A DNA stretch of 64,000 bases, taken from contig JAULJL010000024.1 in assembly GCA_030761205.1 (NCBI GenBank), forward strand, positions 20,516,126-20,580,125, read 5' to 3'. How positions within the stretch are numbered: the stretch's first letter is position 1; each line of letters begins with the position of its first letter. The translations under genes and the position numbers were made by a program. Source of the DNA: Fremontodendron californicum (taxonomy: Eukaryota > Streptophyta > Magnoliopsida > Malvales > Malvaceae). Under the pieces are notes generated by a model that saw nothing but the letters and a program-made list of their open reading frames with translations, did not search any database and had not been told where the DNA came from. Of the stretch, positions 56,707-64,000 are shown one piece after another.

Positions 56707-58350
56707 ATTCATAGCGTACCTTCAAAGAACAAATAAAGAGTTGATCGAAATCATCCAATAGGAACAAAGAGAGAATGCAGCAAACAACAGAACTCTTAAG
56801 GAGCTAATGCTATGGATGTGTCCAATACTTCAAGATGATCCAAATGAACATATTAATGCTATGGATGGATTTTCGGGCCAACCAAGAAAGTATGATCCCT
56901 ACTCAAACACTTACAATCCAGGACGGAGGGATCATCCAAACTTTAATTATGGAGGAAACCAATCACAAGTTGCTCCCCCACCCTTTAATGATAGACAACC
57001 GGGTTTTCAGCAAAGAACGCAACAACCATACCGAACCCGAGACCAAGTGCCTCCATCTCAAAATTCAGGTAAGTCTCTTGAAGACCTTGTCAATTCTCTT
57101 GTTACGAATAATTTGCAATTTCAACATAAAATGGAGGCAAACCTTTAGGAAACAAGGACAAGTTTTTAGGCAAGTATCTGCAATTTAGAGAATCAAATCT
57201 CAACAATAATGAGTCAAACCCAAGCAAGGGATTCCGAAAAATTACCTTCCCAAACCATAGTGAATCCTAGAGAACATGTGAATTCCATAACTTTAAGAAG
57301 TGGGAAGTAGCTTGAGACACAAAAAAGGGATAGTGCTCAAAGGGAAAGATAGGACAACACCAATGCATCATCTTCACAACCCAATGAGCCAATTGCTAAG
57401 GTAATCCCTAAACCTTCTTTTCCTTCATATATAACTCCTCCACCTTTTCCAAGCAGGTTAGCAAAGTCCCAAAAAGAGGAATAAGAGAAAGAAATTGTGG
57501 AGACCTTCCGAAAAGTTGAAGTAAACATTCCTCTACTAGATGCCAGCCACGATATTCAAAGTTTTTGAAAGAATTATGCACTTCTAAGAGGAAGCTCAAA
57601 GGGAATGAAAAGGTAAGTATGGGAGAGAATGTCTCGACTGTTCTTCAAAAGAAACTCTCACCTAAATGCAAGGATCCAGGTATGTTTACCATTCCTTGTA
57701 AGATAGGAAACACCAGGTTTGCACATGCTGTGCTAGACTTAGGAGCATCTATAAATGTTATGCCATACTCAATTTATGCTTCTTTAAAACTAGGATCATT
57801 AAAAGAAACCGGTGTTATTTTACAACTCGTTGATCGTTCTATTACTTATCCAACAGGAGTTGTAGAAAATGTTCTTGTGCAAGTTAATGAATTGGTCTTT
57901 CGAGCTGACTTTTATGCGCTTGACATGGAAGGTGAGATGTCTTCCAACCCAACACCTATTTTATTACGAAGATCATTCTTAAAAACAGCCAAGACAATAA
58001 TTAATGTTAATGATGGCACACTCACTATGGAATTTGATGGTGATGTAATCCGTTTTAATATCTTTGAAGCCATGAGATACCCTATTGCAATTGATACAAT
58101 TAACCCTTTAGTGCAGCCACTTTTTGAATTAAGTAGCAAAGACATAGACATTAACAAACACCTTGGCATGGAGACCTCTAAAGATGAAACTGTTTTAAGT
58201 GAACATGTGGAGGAAGCATTGGTATCTTTGAAAGTGTTACCACTTTGTAATAAAAGGTTTGATGTTTCAGCTATTAATCTTCATTTATGTAATGAGAACC
58301 ATCTACCTTTTCTTTTGCAGGGACAAACATTGGATTTAGAACCACCATAG
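56707..58350 (+). pseudogene. gag-pro: Gag tail and protease of element D (Athila-type)
   Basis: The frame at 56807-57148 is the Asn/Pro/Gln-rich gag tail (YNPGRRDHPNFNYGGNQSQ). After stops near 57148 and 57310 come PFPSRLAKSQKE and VEVNIPLLDA. The open frame at 57565-58350 (261 codons) starts KELCTSKRKLKGNEKVSMG and holds a retropepsin: CKIGNTRFAHAVLDLGASIN, VMPYSIYASLKL, YPTGVVENVLVQVNELVF, DFYALDME. The active-site triad is Asp-Leu-Gly. The frame ends without entering RT. Family and order are typical of Athila gag-pro. Confidence 0.85.
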
Positions 58351-59950
58351 AATCATTTGAAATACTCAAGAATATGATGTGGATAATGGCATGGGTCTAA
58401 GTCAGGCTGAGGATAATAAACCAAGCTCTTCTTGGGAGGTAAATCAAAAGGATAGAGAGCACATATTACAATCAGATTTGCTATTCCTTACTCTCCATCA
58501 TTCTATCTTTTATTGTTTTTCTTTAGTTAGTTTGTTTAATTAGTAATTCTTTTCTTTTACACATGATTCTTATATTTGGGGATAATAGAATAACATTGAG
58601 GACAATGTAAGAATTAAGTGTGGGGAGAAGAATTTAGGATTTCCTTTAATTTTGTTTTGTTTTTAGTGTGTTCTAATTACTTTCCATACTATGATGAGAT
58701 ATGAATTGAATAGGTCTGAAACTGATCATTAGTTGTAAGATTTTCATGAGAATTAAGCTTGATATCACTATTTTTCATGAGCTATTGTTAATATGATATT
58801 TTGATTGAGAAAGAAACATGTTTAGACTTGATATTGACTTATATAATCATCCTTGTGAGTTTTGAGCCTATATGATTGATGTATATACATATCAATCTAA
58901 TTTCTTTCTTGAGTGCTCTTATAATCTACATGATTCTCTAGAACTTGCTTCAAACCTTTTTGAGACTATATTGATGTATGTGATAACATGAATATGATAG
59001 AGGCATTAGGATTATAACCAGGGCTAAACAGCCATCCCTATTGATGTTCCAAGAGAACACCCTCTAGTGAGCCAATTTGAGCCTACATTGAATAAGCTAT
59101 TTCTTTGGTAACCATATCTTACACCTAGCCTAAATACATTTATATCTTTACCCTTGTTCTAAGGAAGGACTAGAATGCTTGAGATATATTGCAAAAACAA
59201 GGGTTACTTTTTGAAAATTTGTGTTAGAACAAAAGATAAGTGTGGGAGAGGAGAAAGGCAAAAGTCAAGAGAAAAAGAAAAGGGAACACTATAAAAATAC
59301 ATTCCCATAAAAAAAAAATTAAAAAAATATCTCTTGAACTTTTGGTTAAAGAAAAGATGTTACAAAGTTGGTTAGAATGAAGCAAAGCCTCAACATGAAT
59401 ATTTAGCCTATGTTATTATGTGCTTTATAAGAGTTTTGAGAAGTTTTATTTGTATGATCTTATTATGTCTCTAAACTCAATGAAATCTTTGGAACCTTTG
59501 TGATATCTTCATGCTTTTATTCTTTAACCATATTACAACCCCTTGGCCCCATTACAACCTTGAATAAAGACCTCTTGATTCATGAAGTTGCATGATCTAA
59601 GTAGTGAAGAATAGGTGGACAAGCAAGCATATGGTAGAACTGTTTTCATGAGATTGATTGAGTGTAAACACTTTACCACTAATTTAAAGAGTGAAAATCA
59701 TGAGAGTATCCCATGTGAGAAGTTGAAATTAAGTTTGAACATGCACTATTTTGATTGAGATATGTTACGTTAATGTTAGCTTAACTCAAACCTTTTACTA
59801 TCAAGCATGGTTCTTTGATAAACTCTTTAAGTTAGTGATTAGTTATAAGACTTGTTCAATGATTATCTCTCATTTTTATTGAAAAGTGGATTAGATTAGG
59901 TTTTCTTATTTTGTTTTTATTTGATTTTTCTCGAGGACTAGCAAAAGACT
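58351..59950 (+). other. 3' untranslated region of element D
   Basis: 1.6 kb without coding potential. It contains several purine-rich phrases such as aagtgtggggagaag (58617) and ataagtgtgggagaggag (59235) that resemble the polypurine tract, a known trait of Athila-type 3' regions. No env-like frame is seen. Confidence 0.6.
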
Positions 59951-59965
59951 AAGTATGGGGGAATT
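59951..59965 (+). other. Polypurine tract of element D
   Basis: aagtatgggggaatt immediately before the LTR start tgataagtgcg. Confidence 0.85.
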
Positions 59966-60587
59966 TGATAAGTGCGTAATTGCACACATTTTCATATATT
60001 ATTTCCTTATACTTTGTGTTTTAATTCTTAATTTCCTTGAAAAATTATTATATTTTTATAAATTATAGGTATTTTGGAAGAGATGAAGTCAAAACATGTC
60101 AATTATGATGTTAAAGAGCTTATAAAGTCACAATCATAAGATGGAAGAAGACTTGGGAGTCAAAAAGATCAAATTCTTAGTGCTAGATGATCAGGTTGAT
60201 TTGACATCCAGAGCTTGTTGCTAAGAAATCATTATGTTAAAGACATTATTTGAAGACACTTCCTATCTTGACTTTTTAATCTGACTTGAATATCTTTCGA
60301 ACGATAGTTTACATGCCTAAATCGGACAACAAATGATCATCCAAATCAGCTGACAAAGTGCGAGATAGTGCATCAGTCGCGAAATCGAAGTCAGCAAGCA
60401 AAATTTCACAAGACAGCACCGCGGCGCCACCCTTACTGCCTCCCAAATCCATAAATCCAGAAAAAAAAACCCACAAAACTCAAAAATCTTGCCTATTATG
60501 CACTCCTTTGCCTCCTAGTTTTCTTGAAGAGCAAGAAAGGGCTTCCAAGACTTTAAAGCTCTATAGATACCATCTTTTGAGCCACCA
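59966..60587 (+). repeat. 3' LTR of element D, left part
   Basis: 622 bases matching 54406-55020. The match ends after gagccacca, where element E begins. Confidence 0.88.
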
Positions 60588-62976
60588 TGAAACACCCTGT
60601 CCGGATAATCTACCTAAAATCTGGCAGAGTTTCTCTTCTATCTCAACTATAACTCTCTTGCAAATAACACTCAATTCATATCCTCAACCAGCAATATTTC
60701 TCAATACTATTATCACATATATCCATGCATATTCAAAAATTATCCATTATCAATTTATGCTCAAGTCAAAACATACTGATCTATTGTCTCATATCTTCAA
60801 ATATATATAATATATCCAGAAGTAAACCTATCTCAATAAGGTTTACAAGATAAAAACATCAAGAGATCAAATCTTCTAGAAATTTAGATATGATGCCCAA
60901 TACATCAATATACTCTTGAAGTGGAGAGTACAGGAAGGCAGCAATCCTGACACCTAACTGTGACCTGAAAATGAGAAATAAGAAGAGGTGAGATATATGA
61001 ATATCTCAATAAGTAGACAACATTTAAAGTATGTGAAAACTATAATGGTAACTTGTAAAGCATAATTGATATTTTCAAAATAAATAATAGTAAAACCATA
61101 ATGAGTAATTCAAAGATGTAGCGAAGTTTTCAAATGTATAACAATATTATAATATTAAATCAATGTATAAAATCTGTAAAGTAAATCAAGTTACGTATAG
61201 TTGGGTTCCAACTTACTGTCATGCAAAAGAATACATCCATGAAATAACCAGGCAATATCCATGTAGGCATACTAGTAGCCGGCCCCAAAGGCCAATACCA
61301 CCATAGGATGCCCCAAAGGCATATGTGTCACTATGATGTGCCCCCAAAAGGCTAATATAAAGGGATAGGGACTCTGGAGGTGGCTCCCACCACAAAGGCG
61401 TAGCACGCAACTCCCATACCCCAGTCTAATATCACAGAATTGGGACTCTGGAGGTGGCTCTCGCCACAAAGGTGTAGCACGCAGCTCTCGTATTTCGATC
61501 AAGGGTATAATCTCATACATTAAGTCAGGTGGAGCCAAACCCATGTACGTCAAATTCTATGTATAATCATATTTCATAAATCAACCAACTTACTCGATAT
61601 AATATTTCTTGAAATAAATGTACTTGAATAACAAATCAATTATATGATTATATATCGTATATACCTTTAATACGTAAAATAAATATCATGCTAAAAAAAT
61701 TATAATTATAATTAAAGAAATTTCAAATAACTATAGTTGTCGTCTACTCACAATCCTTGAGATGATCTCACTGTACACCTCGATCTAAAACTTTGAGATC
61801 CACAAGTGACGTCGGATCTACGTGGCCTAGAGATTAACAATAATTAGTATCTATACATGCTCAAAGCATTACACAATTATGAATGCAACTTAAGTCCCAT
61901 TAATCTACCCCATAGTCAATACTAATGTCTCATACTCAAAACAACATATCCTTAATTTTTAATATCATTTCCATAATCATTTTCTCCATGTTCATGTCCT
62001 AATCAAATACCTTTCTAGTACTCCATGCCTTAGAGATTTTCATAATCCATAACCATCATTTAGTACTATATTTCTCTTAAGCAATAAATTCCTTACTATC
62101 AAGCTAGATTAGAAAATCATAACTTGAGTTTGGTAAGGAATTTTGAAGTGATTCCAATTGGTTTATTTCAATCAATAAGTCTAATTTATGAAGAAAATAA
62201 CTAACTTAGACAATTAGAAAAAAATCTTGATCAAATTTGATAAATCCCGAAACTATGTCGAAACAGGGGTCAACACAGAATAGCCAAATTCATTGAATTT
62301 TATCTTTTGAACCCCTTATCGGTTTTGGGTGATTCAAAATCCAATATTCTCGTATTGAAGTATGGTTTCTAGAAAAAATATCAAAAAAATACAAGCCAAG
62401 CGGTACCAAACCCAGAAAATCCGAATAGCAAGCATGCTCAACTTCCCCTGTTTTGCTTTTTCTTTCCATTTCCTTGTTCATGCTTTCAAATCCTTTTAAT
62501 TCTTACCAAAGGTGAATAAAAATCATACTTAATAGATAGATTTCAGACCTTAACATGTTTATGGAGCGAAGATCCTAGCATGCTCAAGTAGAATATCTAA
62601 AGAAAAGGAAGAATTTATCAAGAAACTAACCTTGGATGTGATTGTTGATGAGATTTTGGTGGAATTGTTTGAAGAGAATTTTGAGAGAGAGGGAGGATAG
62701 GAGAGGCCAGCTACTACTTGGGAGAGGAAGAAAATTTCTAGAGTTTTCAAGAGATAAAATAAACTTAAGAGATATTTTTAAATTTTTGGTATAATTGCAC
62801 ATTGGTCCCTCAACTTTTTATAAATAACCATTAAGCCCCTAAACTTTTTAATTTGTTCGATTTGATCCTTTCTTCTTTTATTTCCTTCACTTATAACTTC
62901 TTACCAATTTCCAAGTTTGTCCTTAAAATTTTTGGGATTTAACTTTACATGATTGTACGTAACCTCGGTTGTTACA
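60588..62976 (-). repeat. 3' LTR of element E
   Basis: 2389 bases, on the - strand from tgtaacaaccgaggttacgt (62976) to ccggacagggtgtttca (60588). It is AT-rich except for the repeat block near 61240-61500. Open frames in that block are not genes. Confidence 0.85.
61366..61492 (-). repeat. 73-base GC-richer direct repeat in LTR E (2 units)
   Basis: gggactctggaggtggct begins at 61368 and 61441, each followed by accacaaaggcgtagcacgc or its close variant. Neighbouring ccccaaaggc phrases (61281, 61310, 61340) suggest an older array. Confidence 0.8.
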
Positions 62977-62991
62977 ACTTACCTCCCTTAG
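62977..62991 (-). other. Polypurine tract of element E
   Basis: On the - strand ctaagggaggtaagt directly precedes the LTR start tgtaacaacc. Confidence 0.8.
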
Positions 62992-62998
62992 AAAAATT

Positions 62999-63598
62999 TC
63001 ATCCTCGAAATTTACTTACCAACTTGATTGAACAAGTGAGGATATTGAGTCCGCATATCTTCCTCTTTTTCTCATGTAGCTTCTCATATGAATGATTCCT
63101 CCAAAGAACTTTCACTAATGTAATAGTCTTAGTCCATAGAACTTGGTCTCTTCTATCCAAAATCTCAACCGGTTGCTCTTCATAAGTTAAATTTTCCTCA
63201 ATTTCCATAGGCAAGTCCTTCAATATATGTGAAGAATCGAAAATGTACTTTCGAAGCATAGACACATGGAACACATTGTGAATTCGTGACAATTCTTCTG
63301 GTAAGGCCAATCTATAAGAAACTGGGCCAATCCGTTCAATGATCTCATACGACCCTATATATCGAGGACCCAACTTTCCTCGTCTTCCAAACCGGATTAC
63401 TCCCTTCCAAGGAGATACTTTCAAAAACACCCTATCACCAACTTTAAACTCTAAATCTTTTCTCTGATTATCTACATAGCTCTTTTGTCGATCTTGAGCT
63501 ATTTTTATCTTTTCCCGGATTACCTTAACTTTGTCTACAGTCATCATAAAAATTTCTAGACCTAGCAATTTCCTTTCATCTGTATCATCCCAACACAC
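62999..63598 (-). pseudogene. pol: Integrase C-terminus and chromodomain-like tail of element E
   Basis: The open frame (199 codons) has the post-core part of integrase: KVKVIREKIKIAQDRQKSY, DLEFKVGDRVFLKVSPWKGV and GPRYIGSYEIIERIGPVSYR. The chromodomain-like tail follows: YEEQPVEILDRRD and LVKVLWRNHS. After NHS the frame shifts; in the alternative frame a stop stands where Trp is expected. No zinc finger or Asp-Asp-Glu core precedes it: the sequence passes directly from the RNase H linker, so roughly 280 residues have been deleted. The tail is typical of Tekay/Del chromoviruses. Confidence 0.85.
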
Positions 63599-63999
63599 AG
63601 GAGATCATTCTCATCAATCATCAATTCTAAAGGTAAAGACTTCAACTCATTTTGTAAGGGTTTCTGAATCGCTCGGATATGAGCAAGAGAACTAGAAGAC
63701 TTTCTACTAAGAGCATCGGCCACTACATTGGCCTTTCATGGGTGGTATTCAATTACACAGTCATAATCTTTTATCAATTCTAACCATCTCCTTTGCCTCA
63801 AATTTAGTTCCTTCTGATCCATCAGATATTTCAGACTCTTATGATCAATGTAGATTGTACATTTTTCTCCAAATAAATAATGCCTCCAAATTTTCAGTGC
63901 AAACACCAATACCGCCAACTCTAAATCATGAGTGGGATAGTTCTGCTCATGTTGTTTCAGTTGCCGAGAAGCATAAGCTATCACCTTCCCATGTTGCAT
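63599..63999 (-). pseudogene. pol: RNase H fragment of element E
   Basis: Runs in from outside the window. It has HGKVIAYASRQLKQHEQNYP, DLELAVLVFALKIWRHYLF and IYIDHKSLKYLMDQKELNLR, followed by ADALSRK (about 63705). It continues with SLAHIRAIQKPLQNELKSL and then breaks at the integrase deletion. Confidence 0.85.
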
Positions 64000-64000
64000 C

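Larger units (their letters stand above)
54406..60587 (+). mobile_element. Element D: Athila-type element with gag and protease only
   Basis: LTRs starting tgataagtgcgtaattgc lie at 54406 and 59966, with an Asp-tRNA-like primer-binding site and a polypurine tract inside. The internal part has a gag start, a duplicated LTR end, the gag tail and a retropepsin. RT, RNase H and integrase are missing between 58350 and the 3' untranslated region, so it is a deletion derivative. Over the first 112 bases I count seven differences between the two LTRs. The 3' LTR is cut by element E at 60588. Confidence 0.85.
60588..63999 (-). mobile_element. Element E: Tekay/Del-type chromovirus, 3' end, runs off the window
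   Basis: Reverse orientation: RNase H, integrase C-terminus and chromodomain-like tail, polypurine tract and 3' LTR. It is inserted in the 3' LTR of D; the expected target duplication is cacca (60583-60587) but the other end is outside. The integrase core is deleted. Confidence 0.82.

Noticed and set aside
61219..61553. Overlapping frames in the GC-richer part of LTR E
   Set aside because: They arise from 73-base direct repeats and have no similarity to known retrotransposon or host proteins that I recognise.

Overview
The window is plant nuclear DNA made entirely of nested LTR retrotransposons; I see no host gene, tRNA or rRNA. Evidence for a plant, probably a eudicot, is the mix of Ty3/gypsy lineages known only from plants: two giant Tat/Ogre-type elements (extra ORF upstream of gag, an intron between protease and reverse transcriptase, two RNase H domains, tandem repeats before the 3' LTR), an Athila-type element, and chromoviruses of CRM-like and Tekay/Del-like type. 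The depth of nesting and the state of decay suggest pericentromeric or other gene-poor heterochromatin.

Layout. Element A (Tat/Ogre, + strand) is the scaffold. Its 5' LTR runs from before the window to 3233, followed by primer-binding site, leader, ORF1 (4094-11690), gag-pro (12003-12957 and 40203-42888), a 198-base intron, pol (43087-46314), tandem repeats, polypurine tract and 3' LTR (from 47872). ORF1 of A is split by a 5.4 kb solo LTR (4263-9710, target duplication gtcag). Gag of A is split by a complete element B (Tat/Ogre, - strand, 12958-40197, target duplication ctcca) with 4.75-4.96 kb LTRs. The 3' LTR of B is in turn split by element F (CRM-like chromovirus, 17433-21951, target duplication accaa), whose inside is partly inverted.

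On the right, the 3' LTR of A is broken at 50143 by another giant LTR (C, related to the A LTR). C is broken at 54406 by element D (Athila-type, gag-protease only). The 3' LTR of D is broken at 60588 by element E (Tekay/Del-type chromovirus, - strand), which runs off the window. Relative order: A first; solo LTR and B into A; F into B; C into A; D into C; E into D.

All coding regions carry stops, frameshifts or deletions, so nothing here looks autonomous. What remains informative is architecture: in A and B the stop codon ending gag-pro overlaps the 5' splice site of a short intron, so splicing would decide between Gag-Pro and Gag-Pro-Pol. The giant LTRs hold 160-base tandem repeats, clusters of TTGAC W-box cores close to the LTR start, and recurrent GC-loop hairpins whose stems co-vary between families. 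Both Tat/Ogre elements carry minisatellite-like arrays of 65-72-base units in front of the 3' LTR.
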